DNA from: an uncultured Allomuricauda sp.
Lineage (GTDB): Bacteria; Bacteroidota; Bacteroidia; Flavobacteriales; Flavobacteriaceae
Length of the DNA: 64,000 bases
NCBI RefSeq assembly: GCF_947258355.1
Contig: NZ_CAMYIC010000026.1
Location: forward strand, 1-64,000
Reading direction: 5' to 3'
Shown here: piece by piece, positions 15,690 through 24,920 of the stretch
Layout of the letters: each line of letters opens with the position of its first letter
How positions within the stretch are numbered: position 1 is the first letter of the stretch
The notes under the pieces: model-generated
The model's database searches: none
Seen by the model: only the letters and a program-made list of their open reading frames with translations
Told to the model about the DNA's origin: nothing
Translations under genes and position numbers: made by a program

Positions 15690-17852
15690 ATGAAAACCTT
15701 CATCAATCTAATAACTTTATTATTGTGCACGGGAGCTGTTTTTGCTCAACAGACCATAACAGGAAAAGTGACCGATGCCAAAAGCCAACCAATCGAAGGC
15801 GCCAACATTTATCTGGAAGGTACCTACGATGGTGCTTCTTCCGATGCCAATGGAAATTTTAGTTTTGAGACCACAGAGGAAGGGTTGCAGACACTCGTTG
15901 TCTCCATGTTGTCATTTGAGACCCATTATAACGCTGGAGACGTTTCCTATTTCAAGGATTTGCACATTAAACTGATCGAGTCCGTGAATTCGCTTTCGGG
16001 CGTTACCTTAACGGCGGGGACGTTCGAGGCCGGTGACAATTCCAAGGTGTCTGTACTGAAACCATTGGATATTGTAACCACAGCTGGAGCTGCAGGCGAT
16101 TTTGTAGCTGCATTGCAGACCTTGCCAGGTACTACCACTGTAAATGAGGATGGCCGTTTGTTCGTTAGAGGAGGTACTGCAGGGGAGACCCAAGTTTTTA
16201 TAGATGGGCTACGTGTTTTTCAACCTTTTAATGCCACGCCGAACAATACACCCACCCGCGGTAGATTTTCGCCTTTTCTTTTCAAGGGGATTTCCTTTAG
16301 TACTGGGGGCTATTCGGCGGAATATGGTCAGGCCCTGTCCAGTGTACTTTTGCTGAACACCACGGATGTACCCCCTCAAGAAAAAACGGATATTTCCATA
16401 ATGAGTGTTGGCGGCGGTGTTGGGCATACAGAAATTTGGGGCGACCAATCGCTGAGCATCAATACTAATTATTTGAATCTTGCACCCTATGAGGCACTTA
16501 TTCCCTCCACTCAAGGAGTACGGTGGAAAAGTCCGTTTGAATCCATCTCTGGTGAAGCGGTTTTTAGGAGCAAAGGGGAACAGAGCATGTTCAAATTGTA
16601 CACTGGATTCAACCATACCAACTTGGATATTGAACAGGAGGACATCAATTTTGATGATTACGTGCGTTTCCGACTCAAGAACAATAACCTATACTTTAAT
16701 TCGTCCTATAAATACTTTTTTGCCAACGATTGGAGCTTGACCTCCGGTGCATCCATTGCATGGGATACCAATGATATTGGCATAGAGGAGGACAAGGTCG
16801 ATAGTAAGGAGACATCAATGCACATGAAGATAAAGGTGCGTAAAAATTTCAATAATCGATATGATTTGAGTTTTGGAGTGGAGTATTTCAACACGCATTT
16901 TGATGAAACCTATACTGATGTGGATGTGGATGCATTCAATAATGGTTATACCGATGGTCTGTGGGCCACCTTTGCAGAATCCGATATCTTTTTAAGCAAT
17001 AAATTCGCAATGAAACTGGGTGTTCGGGCCACGCATAGCAGTTTGTTGGATGCTTTTGAAGTTTCGCCACGAGTCTCTTTGGCTTATAAACCATGGGAGA
17101 ACGGACAATTTTCTTTAGCCTATGGGTCTTTTTACCAAAGACCGCTCTCCGATGTGGTTAAGTTTGCTCAAGATTTGGAGATGGAAAAAGCTTCTCACTA
17201 CATTCTTAATTATCAATACATCAATAACGGAAAAACTTTTAGAACAGAACTTTATTATAAGGACTATGATCGTTTGATCAAGTTTGACACGGACATGCCA
17301 CAGTTCAATTCAGTTTATGCAAACTCTGGAGGAGGCTATGCCAGAGGCATCGATGTTTTTTGGAGAGATAGCAAAAGCATAGATAATCTGGATTATTGGC
17401 TTTCTTACTCCTTTTTGGATACTGAACGGGATTACCGAAACTTTCCTGAAAGGGCAACACCTAATTTTGCACCAAAACATAATGTTTCCTTGGTTACCAA
17501 ATATTGGGTGGACAAGCTAAGATCTCAGGTAGGTATTTCTTATGCTTATGGCTCGGGTAGGCCATATCACGACCCAAATACATCTGGTTTTATGAAGGGA
17601 AAAACAAAACCTTACAACAACCTTAGCTTTAACTGGGCCTATTTAATTGACCAGCAAAAGATTTTGTATTTCTCCGCAAGCAATTTGTTGGGCATAAACA
17701 ATATCAGTAATTACCAATATACCAATGTGCCAGATGTAAACGGTGTGTATAACAGAAGAGCAATTACGCCTCCGGCAGACAGTTTCTTTTTTGTGGGCTT
17801 CTTTTGGACAATAAGTACGGATAACAAAAGTAATCAACTGGACAACTTATAG
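15690..17852 (+). CDS. TonB-dependent outer-membrane receptor with CarboxypepD_reg domain
   Basis: A 720-residue outer-membrane barrel. It has a signal peptide (MKTFINLITLLLCTGAVFAQ), a carboxypeptidase-regulatory-like beta-sandwich (about 20-105, GKVTDAKSQPIEGANIYLEG), a plug domain (about 110-220, LFVRGGTAGETQVFIDGL) and a C-terminal 22-strand-type barrel ending in an aromatic-rich FFFVGFFW strand. The initiator at 15690 is chosen because of the signal peptide; the frame opens at 15663. No SusD partner is adjacent, so the ligand is unknown: siderophore, peptide or vitamin uptake are all possible. Confidence 0.92.
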   Translation: MKTFINLITLLLCTGAVFAQQTITGKVTDAKSQPIEGANIYLEGTYDGASSDANGNFSFETTEEGLQTLVVSMLSFETHYNAGDVSYFKDLHIKLIESVNSLSGVTLTAGTFEAGDNSKVSVLKPLDIVTTAGAAGDFVAALQTLPGTTTVNEDGRLFVRGGTAGETQVFIDGLRVFQPFNATPNNTPTRGRFSPFLFKGISFSTGGYSAEYGQALSSVLLLNTTDVPPQEKTDISIMSVGGGVGHTEIWGDQSLSINTNYLNLAPYEALIPSTQGVRWKSPFESISGEAVFRSKGEQSMFKLYTGFNHTNLDIEQEDINFDDYVRFRLKNNNLYFNSSYKYFFANDWSLTSGASIAWDTNDIGIEEDKVDSKETSMHMKIKVRKNFNNRYDLSFGVEYFNTHFDETYTDVDVDAFNNGYTDGLWATFAESDIFLSNKFAMKLGVRATHSSLLDAFEVSPRVSLAYKPWENGQFSLAYGSFYQRPLSDVVKFAQDLEMEKASHYILNYQYINNGKTFRTELYYKDYDRLIKFDTDMPQFNSVYANSGGGYARGIDVFWRDSKSIDNLDYWLSYSFLDTERDYRNFPERATPNFAPKHNVSLVTKYWVDKLRSQVGISYAYGSGRPYHDPNTSGFMKGKTKPYNNLSFNWAYLIDQQKILYFSASNLLGINNISNYQYTNVPDVNGVYNRRAITPPADSFFFVGFFWTISTDNKSNQLDNL

Positions 17853-17853
17853 C

Positions 17854-18276
17854 CTATTGTTGCATTCTGAGGTAATAATCTACGGAATGTTTCCCAGAAC
17901 CATAAACAATAAAGAATAATGTGGCCAGTAAAACAATGATGGCCAAAATAAGGTTGTTGGTATTCATTTCTCCCAAAAAATTGGTAAGTATAGCTCCAAA
18001 AAGTATAGGTATTTGTGCGATAGCGGCCCATCTGGTAAGTAGTCCAACAACAATTAGTATGCCTCCGACAAAATGGGCTGGCACTAAATAATGAAGAATG
18101 ATCATCCCACCCGGTACATTTTGGAATGGATTTGCCAATCTTTCCATCTCTTCAAAGTTGGTCATGAACTCAATTCCTTTTACAAAAAGAACAACACCTA
18201 ATATTACTCGAATTATGTCCAGAATAAGATAGGTATGGGCATTGGCCCATTTATTGAGATTTTTAATTAGACCCAT
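17854..18276 (-). CDS. DoxX-family membrane protein
   Basis: A 140-residue four-helix membrane protein with the DoxX pattern: LDIIRVILGVVLFVKGIEF at the N-terminus, then HYLVPAHFVGGILIVVGLLTRWAA. The family includes quinol-oxidase-associated and stress-related proteins; this short stand-alone form has no assigned role. Its stop is 1 bp from the stop of the convergent TonB receptor gene, with no terminator between. Confidence 0.88.
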   Translation of the reverse strand: MGLIKNLNKWANAHTYLILDIIRVILGVVLFVKGIEFMTNFEEMERLANPFQNVPGGMIILHYLVPAHFVGGILIVVGLLTRWAAIAQIPILFGAILTNFLGEMNTNNLILAIIVLLATLFFIVYGSGKHSVDYYLRMQQ

Positions 18277-18396
18277 GGCGATGAAGTTTAAAGATTCACT
18301 TTATAAGATACTCATTTTTAGGCATATATAAAATAGAATGCTTACTGAAGTCTATAAAAACCGTAGGATTGGTATAATATTATGTATAAATGAACG

Positions 18397-18875
18397 CTAG
18401 AGGGTAGCAAAAGTCAACTCCATTTGGATATCGCTGCGAGCATAGGGCGAGGAAATGTTGGGTATCTCCTTAAATCCCAGTTTTTTATATAAAGATATGG
18501 CAGGAGACAACTTTCGATTACTTTCCAAAAAGATTTTTTTTGCACCCAACTGCTTTGCTTGATCAATAATATGTTGTGCCAACAACTTACCTATGCCTTT
18601 GCCCTGGGCTTTTGGAGACACACCCATTTTAGAAAGCTCAAAATCAAAACCCTTATTTTTACATGGAACCAAGGCACAAACTCCAACAGCTTCATTATGC
18701 AATAGGGCTACAGCAATATATCCCCTTTGTCCAGAATAGACTCCTTTGGATGGTGGAGAGTAATACGGTCCATTTCCTCAATTTTAAAGAATTTGCGGAT
18801 CCATTCCTCATTGAGTTTCCTGAAATCATCTTTATAAGCCTCTGAATAGGGGACAATTACAAAAGCTGAATCCAT
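18397..18875 (-). pseudogene. GNAT acetyltransferase gene broken by a frameshift
   Basis: The 5' part (18875 to 18708, 55 codons, MDSAFVIVPY start) ends at a TAG, and the 3' part (to 18397) continues in another frame. Reading GATATATTGC near 18712-18720 with one extra base restores an uninterrupted protein of about 158 residues: an N-terminal KIEEMDR region, then VALLHNEAVGVCAL, then the acetyl-CoA loop SPKAQGKGIGKLL and LYKKLGF. This is either a recent pseudogene or a base-call error. An internal ATG at 18702 gives a 101-residue remnant that lacks the N-terminal strands. Confidence 0.8.
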
Positions 18876-19146
18876 TTTTTAGGAATATCGGAGATTATTG
18901 GTCAAAAATAAATTGAATTTCAGGAAAACAGTGAACAGAAATTCATTTTTCATCAATTCGGACCACTTATCCATCAATTGGTGGAACCGTTCAACGAAAA
19001 AATTACCGCTTGGGCGATAAAATGTGTAGCTTTACTTGTAAATAGTCATAAAATTCTTACAAGGTCCCAAATCTTGCAAATGACAACATTAAAAACATAT
19101 CAACCTGTCCCAATCAGGAATCTTAACCTACTAATCCCAATCGGCT

Positions 19147-20934
19147 ATGGAGATAAAACTACCCCTGTTTCCCCAAACTACATTTCCGTCCCTAAGTGAA
19201 CGATACATTTTAGCGTTGCTGATTGTTCTTTTTCTCGGTCTCCCAATACAGGCCCAAGAAGAAAACAACCCCTATGTAAGCTACGATGTTCCGTTTCAAA
19301 ACTTGTTGAAGTTCAATCGATTTTTGATCAACCCCACATTTTCATCAATAAGGGAGGACAAATCTTATGTTAACTTTTTTCATCGAAGTCAAAGTGCTGA
19401 TTTCGAGAACAACCGCCAGAACTATTTTTTGAGCTACAGTGGTAGGTTGAACGATAGAATAGGCCTTGGCTTTAGTCTTTATAACCAAAGTGAAGGGGTT
19501 ATTTCGAATTTGGGTGTTATGGCCAATTACTCCCACGGTATTCAATTGGGGGAGGAGAGCAGCCTAACATTTGGTGTCAACATTCCCTATTATGTAAGCA
19601 GTTACGATCCCAGTAGGGCAGTTGCATTAGAGGAAGATCCATTGTTGAATGAAGCCAATGAAAGTTCGATTATTTCCTTTCAGCCTGGACTTAACCTTAC
19701 TTTGGGTAAGTTTGATTTTGGTGTGTTCGCCCAAAATTTAGTGGACTACAATTTAAAATCAGGAAAATCCTTGACCAACCTGAACCAAAAAACCTTTTCT
19801 GGCCACATACAGTACGTTTATGAGTTCGAAAACGGAAGGGGAGTTTTTGAGGATAGTAGATTAATGCCCTTGGCCCGCGCTCGGTTTGAAGGAAGTGAGG
19901 ACCCGGTGTTTGGTGGTGGAGTTATTTTGGACCTTCCAAAATTAGGATGGATACAAGGTGGTTACGACCAGTTCTACGGAGCATCTGCCGGAACGGGTTT
20001 CAATTTAAATCAAAGACTGTCTTTTGGGTATAATTTTGAAAAAAGCTTGAGCAATAGTATTGCCAATCTTGGGGTGACACACGAAATTTCCATTGCTTAC
20101 TCCTTTGTACCCAACCTTTCCAAAAACACTTTTGTCTCCAATGAAGACGAGGAGAAAAAGAAGATTGAAAATACGGCTGTAGCTCAGGCAGGTGATACAA
20201 CAGAGAAAACCAAGCAAAACAGTAAACTGGATGTGGAAACCACGTTGCGCCCCTATAATAAGGAGGAGAGGGCTTATTGGGAGAAGCGGATAGCCCAGCT
20301 TCAAGAGCAGCAAGAAGATAGTTATGCCGTGATTGATGACTTGCTATATAAAGTGGATTCCATGAAGCAAAGTAGAGAACAGGATATGGAAAAACGCTTC
20401 GAGATGGTAATGAGACTGGTTAAAAGGCATAATGGAGAGCAGATTCCAGATATCGAAAGGAAAGCCCAAAAATTGTATATGGCGGATAGTAAGGATTTAG
20501 ATTCCCTTTATAATTCAATTGAGGCTTCCACAGCTACTGCCTTGGCAGAAAGCACCCAAGCCGTTTCCAAAAAAGCTGAAAAGAAAAAAGAGGGTAAATT
20601 TCATGGTGGAGCATTTAAACCCATTGAGAAATACATCAATCTGGAAGGTGTTGGGCAAGGACATTACATTGTGGCCAATGTTTTTAAAAATGAGACCTAT
20701 CTTAAGAGCTTTATGAAAGAATTAAAGAGCAAGGGATTACAGGCGCAATATTTCAAAAATCCGGATAATGGTTTAAACTATGTCTACTTGGCCAAGTACG
20801 AAGAGAACGAGGCAGCCTATGCTGCTTACAAATCCCAAATGAAGGGAAAATATCAGGACGAAATTTGGATAATGCATGTTGAAAATCCTAGGTACTCCAA
20901 TTGGGCAGATGCAATATTTCAGGATATTGAATAG
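19147..20934 (+). CDS. PorP/SprF-family outer-membrane protein with C-terminal coiled coil and SPOR-like domain
   Basis: A 595-residue protein. The signal-peptide region (about 1-36) is followed by a PorP/SprF beta-barrel (about 37-320: NNPYVSYDVPFQNLLKFNRF, then repeated SYSGRLNDRIGLGFSLYNQ-like strands). After it come a charged linker and coiled coil (about 350-470) and a C-terminal SPOR-like repeat domain (about 505-590, GHYIVANVFKNETYLKSF). PorP/SprF proteins normally work with type IX secretion and surface anchoring. A SPOR tail would bind denuded septal peptidoglycan, linking barrel and wall. No other T9SS gene is adjacent. Confidence 0.8.
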   Translation: MEIKLPLFPQTTFPSLSERYILALLIVLFLGLPIQAQEENNPYVSYDVPFQNLLKFNRFLINPTFSSIREDKSYVNFFHRSQSADFENNRQNYFLSYSGRLNDRIGLGFSLYNQSEGVISNLGVMANYSHGIQLGEESSLTFGVNIPYYVSSYDPSRAVALEEDPLLNEANESSIISFQPGLNLTLGKFDFGVFAQNLVDYNLKSGKSLTNLNQKTFSGHIQYVYEFENGRGVFEDSRLMPLARARFEGSEDPVFGGGVILDLPKLGWIQGGYDQFYGASAGTGFNLNQRLSFGYNFEKSLSNSIANLGVTHEISIAYSFVPNLSKNTFVSNEDEEKKKIENTAVAQAGDTTEKTKQNSKLDVETTLRPYNKEERAYWEKRIAQLQEQQEDSYAVIDDLLYKVDSMKQSREQDMEKRFEMVMRLVKRHNGEQIPDIERKAQKLYMADSKDLDSLYNSIEASTATALAESTQAVSKKAEKKKEGKFHGGAFKPIEKYINLEGVGQGHYIVANVFKNETYLKSFMKELKSKGLQAQYFKNPDNGLNYVYLAKYEENEAAYAAYKSQMKGKYQDEIWIMHVENPRYSNWADAIFQDIE

Positions 20935-20938
20935 GCAA

Positions 20939-21553
20939 TCAGGATTTGGTACTTTTCATATGTTCGGCAATACCTCGACTCCCTGAGTCGGAACGTTCTT
21001 CGAGTTCCGATATTATTTTTTGATGGTCATCTACTCGGGTCTGGGAAAGCTTGTAGGTAGCCTGTATATCTGATATCTGAACCTGAAATCCGACCACACC
21101 CTTTACCTGGCGCAAAGTCTTTGGAGACATATTGCTGAGAGATATGGGATCTTTGGAATTTTTCTCGTACTTGTCTACCAGCCTGTGCATGGATGCCATG
21201 GTTTCTTGCTCTGTCAACACTTTTAAAGTCCCGTACACATGAACAGCAATGTAATTCCAAGTGGGAACTTCCTCCTCTTTGTACCAAGATGATGATACAT
21301 AGCTATGTGGGCCATTAAAAATGCAAAGGACCTCGGTATTATCCTTAAAATACTTCCACTGTGGATTGGCCTTGGCAATATGGCCTACCAAAAAAATATC
21401 ATTCCCTTCATCATTTTTTTCGAGTTCTAACGGAATATGTGTGCCCCAGGGTTTATTCTCCACAATGTTGATTAAAATCCCAAAACTGTTTTGCCGTATA
21501 AAATCCTTTATTTCATCAAGATTTTGATTGTTGTAATGAGGTGGAATGTACAT
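20939..21553 (-). CDS. FMN-binding PaiB-like protein
   Basis: A 204-residue protein of the PaiB/FMN-binding split-barrel family, opening MYIPPHYNNQNLDEIKDFI with the typical FNGPHSYVSSSWY and VPTWNYIAVHVYG motifs. The Bacillus relative PaiB is a negative regulator of sporulation and protease genes, but in Bacteroidota the role is unproven and may be enzymatic. Convergent with the PorP/SprF gene, 4 bp apart. Confidence 0.88.
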   Translation of the reverse strand: MYIPPHYNNQNLDEIKDFIRQNSFGILINIVENKPWGTHIPLELEKNDEGNDIFLVGHIAKANPQWKYFKDNTEVLCIFNGPHSYVSSSWYKEEEVPTWNYIAVHVYGTLKVLTEQETMASMHRLVDKYEKNSKDPISLSNMSPKTLRQVKGVVGFQVQISDIQATYKLSQTRVDDHQKIISELEERSDSGSRGIAEHMKSTKS

Positions 21554-21652
21554 GTTGATATAAACGTTTGTCCTTAGGCAGGAAAAAAATTTAAAGATAG
21601 TAAATATGATTCCATTTGCATTCAGGCTTTATCCGGTAAAATACCTTAAATA

Positions 21653-21679
21653 AAAAAAGGCCTGGATTGGGCCTTTTTT
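21653..21679 (-). terminator. Intrinsic terminator
   Basis: An AAAAAAGGCC / GGCCTTTTTT stem (21653-21662 with 21670-21679) and a 7-base loop. On the minus strand it ends transcription from the downstream NTF2-like lipoprotein gene. The T tracts are symmetric. Confidence 0.85.
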
Positions 21680-21707
21680 CAGTAGTTGAAGGTTTTGTGT
21701 GAAAAAC

Positions 21708-22229
21708 TCATTCCATTGGTTCTGTTGCTTCTTCGGCCATTTTAGCTTCCGCCTCAATTTTCTGGAGCTCCATTACAATTTCCGATGGGTCCCAATAACC
21801 ATATTCCCTTACAATTTTACCATCCACAAATTGGTAGGTGAGATGTATTGGAATATCTATTTCTTTATTGTTGGCGGCCATGGTTCCTTTCCAATCAAGC
21901 CAACAATTCACCCAGGTTTCCCCATCATCGGTAACTACCATTTCATATTCTTGGTTCTCGCCCTGAAATCCTCTGGACGCATAATTTGCATCCGTTTGCC
22001 TATGATAGTCCATGGCTTCGCTAGCGGACATAGGATTTTTACTGGTATTGTAAAATGTTTTAGAAGTATCAGCATACATACTTGTATCGAATGTTTTACT
22101 GTTGTAGTTCGATATCAATTCTTTAACCGTATCGATTTCAGGCGAGTCTTGTGTATGCCTTACATGACCTTGTTGGCACGCACTTAATGCAAGTACTGCC
22201 ATAATGCTAAAGAGAAAGATTTTTTTCAT
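21708..22229 (-). CDS. NTF2/SnoaL-like lipoprotein
   Basis: A 173-residue lipoprotein (ALSAC, Cys18). The mature part reads like a nuclear-transport-factor-2/SnoaL cone fold: a DTVKELISNYNSKTFD helix, then GETWVNCWLDWKGT and a YQFVDGKIVREYGYWD C-terminal strand. NTF2-like lipoproteins are common in flavobacteria and usually of unknown ligand. It is a monocistronic gene. Confidence 0.72.
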   Translation of the reverse strand: MKKIFLFSIMAVLALSACQQGHVRHTQDSPEIDTVKELISNYNSKTFDTSMYADTSKTFYNTSKNPMSASEAMDYHRQTDANYASRGFQGENQEYEMVVTDDGETWVNCWLDWKGTMAANNKEIDIPIHLTYQFVDGKIVREYGYWDPSEIVMELQKIEAEAKMAEEATEPME

Positions 22230-22759
22230 TGTTTTAGGATTTTGGTTATTTGTTTATAATGTAAATCTCAATCAGCGACCGACCGGGATATATCTTAAGG
22301 TTGTTTACTTAGAACCATGGCAATAGGTTACTTGATTAACAATTACAATGGTTGACTTAAATTAATGGTAGGACAATTTGGGATACAACTTGCTTTGTTC
22401 AATCCTGAAAACACAGATTCCAGTTGCAGGTAGAGTTCTAATTTATATTGATGAAGGCTGTGTCGTACGGATGGTATTCTTTACGAGAACAGTTATATAA
22501 ATATAATAAAAATCTGTAAATGAGTAACTTAAAACATTTGTTATTTACAGAAAGTATGTAAATCATGATTATTTTCCTACAGGGCCATAATTTGCCCTTC
22601 CATTGTTGTAATAGTAAGATTTCGACCATTTGATTTTTTTTTGCTTTCTCTTAATAAACTACAATCCAGTACCAAATATTTACAGTTCGGTAATCCTTCT
22701 TTTATAAATGACTGTCATCAAATCATCTTTGTGTCATCAACAATCATAAAACAACAGTC
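22230..22759. other. 530-bp intergenic region
   Basis: AT-rich, divergent between the NTF2-like lipoprotein and the TPR/histidine-kinase unit. The only long reverse frame (22438-22629) lacks a recognisable product and is not called. It contains an 8-bp inverted repeat (CTGTAAAT, 22514-22521, with ATTTACAG, 22543-22550) and the LytTR-type direct repeat at 22660-22690. Nothing else was recognised. Confidence 0.6.
22660..22690 (+). promoter_or_regulatory. Putative LytTR operator, site 1
   Basis: Two direct copies, TACAATCC (22660-22667) and TACAGTTC (22681-22688), start exactly 21 bp apart. This is the two-helical-turn spacing used by LytTR response regulators, and ACAGTTCGG fits the usual LytTR half-site. 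The site lies about 40 bp upstream of a TTTG -7-like element (22728-22731) and about 80 bp before the TPR gene ATG. Confidence 0.7.
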
Positions 22760-23383
22760 ATGAAAAAACTGATTTTAACGTTTATACTCTTGGGAACCAC
22801 ATTTGTCAATGCTCAGGATCGTTATTCCAATGGAATGGAAAAGGCTTTTGAACTATGGCAAAACCAAAAAATGATGGAAGCTTCCAATATGTTTGAGCGT
22901 ATAGCTACCGCAGAGCCCGATAAATGGTTGCCCTATTACTATGTTTCACAGATAAACACGCTAATCTCCTTTGGGGAAAAGGACGTGGATAAACTGAGCA
23001 AGCAATTGGAAAAGGCCAAGGAGTTTTTGGATGTAGCCAAGGCCATTTCACCCAACAATCCTGAAATCTTAATTCAAGAAGCATTGATAAACACCGCATG
23101 GATCGCTTTTGATGGCGCAACTTATGGTATGTCGCTTTCTCCAAAGAATGCACAATTGTACCAAAAAGCATTGGAGATAGCTCCGAACAATCCCAGGGTG
23201 GTCCTGTCCAAGGCTGAATGGGACATGGGGTCGGCCCGTTACTTTGGTAAGGATATCACTCCATATTGCAAAGATGTAAAAAGGGCGTTGGAACTTTTTG
23301 CTACCTTTAAATCCGAAACACCGTTTTATCCAACACAAGGAAAGGAAAGGGCGAAAGAGATTTTGGAAAGCTGCGGTAAATAA
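22760..23383 (+). CDS. Secreted TPR-like protein, first gene of the LytS operon
   Basis: A 207-residue protein with a signal peptide (MKKLILTFILLGTTFVNAQ) and helix-pair repeats of TPR type (KAFELWQNQKMMEASNMFERIA, then LYQKALEIAPNNPRVVLSKA). It is exported to the periplasm. It ends 6 bp before the histidine-kinase ATG, so the two are co-transcribed. It may be a sensing or accessory partner of that kinase. This is inference from position; the sequence shows only the fold. Confidence 0.8.
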   Translation: MKKLILTFILLGTTFVNAQDRYSNGMEKAFELWQNQKMMEASNMFERIATAEPDKWLPYYYVSQINTLISFGEKDVDKLSKQLEKAKEFLDVAKAISPNNPEILIQEALINTAWIAFDGATYGMSLSPKNAQLYQKALEIAPNNPRVVLSKAEWDMGSARYFGKDITPYCKDVKRALELFATFKSETPFYPTQGKERAKEILESCGK

Positions 23384-23389
23384 AAAAAG

Positions 23390-24718
23390 ATGAAACTCCT
23401 AATAAGAGAAGTTTTTCGGGCATTGGTAATAGGGGTCGCAATTTTTATAGTGTCCCTTATCATCTACTTTGTCAATGGGTGGGAATTTACCTTTCAGGAA
23501 CTGTCCACGGATTTTTGGGAAACCATACTGTTCTCCACTATAATCTATCTATGTAATGCAGCTTCTTTTATTGTTCTTATGCGGAAATATGACAAAGAGC
23601 TGTTCACCCGCAAATACATCGGTTATGGAATCATTGGCAATATTTTGGCCTCCATTATCGGTATCTTTTTGGCCCGTTTTGTATTAAAGGTATTGGTCTA
23701 CAAAGTTAGCCTCAGTACTTTTATTTCGGATGAGACCCCCCGGGATTATTACTCCTCCTTTTTTATTGCCATGATAGTGGCCCTTTTGTTTTATGCCGCT
23801 TACTACTACAAGTTTTACAAGGAAAAGCAGGTCAAGGAACAAAAAATAATTGCAGGGTCTGCATCTGCCAGGTTCGATGCCTTAAAAAACCAATTGGACC
23901 CTCATTTTTTGTTCAATAGCCTCAATGTATTGACCAGTTTAATAGATGAGGACCCCCATCAAGCCCAAAATTTTACCACATCCTTATCCAAAGTGTATCG
24001 CTACGTACTTGAACAGAAAAATAAAGACCTGGTTACGGTGGATGAGGAGTTGAAATTTGCTCGAACCTATGTTAGACTGCTCAAAATGCGTTTTGAGGAC
24101 AGTATTATTTTCGATATTCCAGACAGTTGCTCTCAGCCCGAGGCCAAAATAGTGCCCCTGTCGTTACAACTATTGCTCGAGAATGCAGTAAAACATAATG
24201 TCGTCACTTCCACCAGACCTTTGCACATTAAGGTCTTTGAAAAGCCGGGCATGCTAGTGGTAAGCAATAATCTTCAGGAAAAGCAAGTGGTGAAAAAAAG
24301 CAGTGGGGTTGGACTTCAAAATATAAAACAGCGCTATAGTATTTTAACCGACCGCGAGATGGTCATCGAAAAAACTGAAAAGGATTTCAGTGTTTTTATC
24401 CCTATGCTTACCCAAAAGTATACGGTTATGGAGACACAGGAAAGCTATATCGAGGAGAAGCGTTATGCGAATGCCAAGGAACGGGTTAAGAACATAAAGG
24501 ATTTCTATGGTAACCTTATGGCCTATTGTATTGTGATACCTTTTTTATGGTGGCTCAATTTCCGCACCACAGACTTTTTATGGGCTTTCTTCCCAACACT
24601 GGGCTGGGGGTTTGGGCTTACCGCCCATGGATTGGCCGCTTTTGGATATAATCCATTATGGGGCAAGCGTTGGGAAGAGCGTAAGATTAGGGAACTCATG
24701 GACAAGGATGATTTTTAG
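23390..24718 (+). CDS. LytS-type sensor histidine kinase with C-terminal 2TM domain
   Basis: A 442-residue membrane kinase. It has four hydrophobic spans (about 10-30, 45-65, 78-105, 122-140) and a HisKA-LytS box, DALKNQLDPHFLFNSLN, with phospho-accepting His172. The N box has Asn265 in LLLENAVKH and the G box is SSGVGLQNIKQRY. A C-terminal 2TM domain (about 356-440) ends in KRWEERKIRELM. It would signal to the LytTR regulator at 26258. The fused 2TM tail is the same module that recurs as four separate genes downstream; by my hand count 52 of 85 positions are identical to the first of them. Confidence 0.93.
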   Translation: MKLLIREVFRALVIGVAIFIVSLIIYFVNGWEFTFQELSTDFWETILFSTIIYLCNAASFIVLMRKYDKELFTRKYIGYGIIGNILASIIGIFLARFVLKVLVYKVSLSTFISDETPRDYYSSFFIAMIVALLFYAAYYYKFYKEKQVKEQKIIAGSASARFDALKNQLDPHFLFNSLNVLTSLIDEDPHQAQNFTTSLSKVYRYVLEQKNKDLVTVDEELKFARTYVRLLKMRFEDSIIFDIPDSCSQPEAKIVPLSLQLLLENAVKHNVVTSTRPLHIKVFEKPGMLVVSNNLQEKQVVKKSSGVGLQNIKQRYSILTDREMVIEKTEKDFSVFIPMLTQKYTVMETQESYIEEKRYANAKERVKNIKDFYGNLMAYCIVIPFLWWLNFRTTDFLWAFFPTLGWGFGLTAHGLAAFGYNPLWGKRWEERKIRELMDKDDF

Positions 24719-24787
24719 AGCTTAAAATTCAGACATCAAGTAAGGGCAATTAGATGTAAGTTCAACCCTTCACCCATCCTATCTCAT

Positions 24788-24812
24788 AACCCTAAACCAT
24801 TAACCCTAAACC
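24788..24812. repeat. Two-copy direct repeat AACCCTAAACC
   Basis: AACCCTAAACC occurs at 24788-24798 and 24802-24812 with a 14-bp period, between the kinase stop and LytTR site 2. It is a small tandem duplication of unknown meaning. Confidence 0.7.
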
Positions 24813-24816
24813 CGGT

Positions 24817-24848
24817 TACAATTCATCCTGCTAAAATTACAGTTCGGG
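24817..24848 (+). promoter_or_regulatory. Putative LytTR operator, site 2
   Basis: TACAATTC (24817-24824) and TACAGTTC (24838-24845) again start 21 bp apart. The match to site 1 extends into TTACAGTTCGG. A TTTG element follows at 24885-24888, 47 bp after the start of TTACAG (48 bp at site 1), and the 2TM array ATG is 83 bp downstream (80 bp at site 1). The conserved layout points to one regulator controlling both units. Confidence 0.72.
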
Positions 24849-24920
24849 AATTCGTTTTTCATTTTGCAATTGAGTATGGAGATATTTGATCTGTAATCAA
24901 TAATTAAAAACCGAACAATC

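Noticed and set aside
22514..22550. 8-bp inverted repeat CTGTAAAT/ATTTACAG as a possible operator
   Set aside because: Long 21-base spacing, AT-rich context and no nearby start; likely chance.
22438..22629. 63-codon reverse open frame in the 530-bp gap
   Set aside because: AT-rich, no recognisable domain or start context; looks like random hydrophobic coding.
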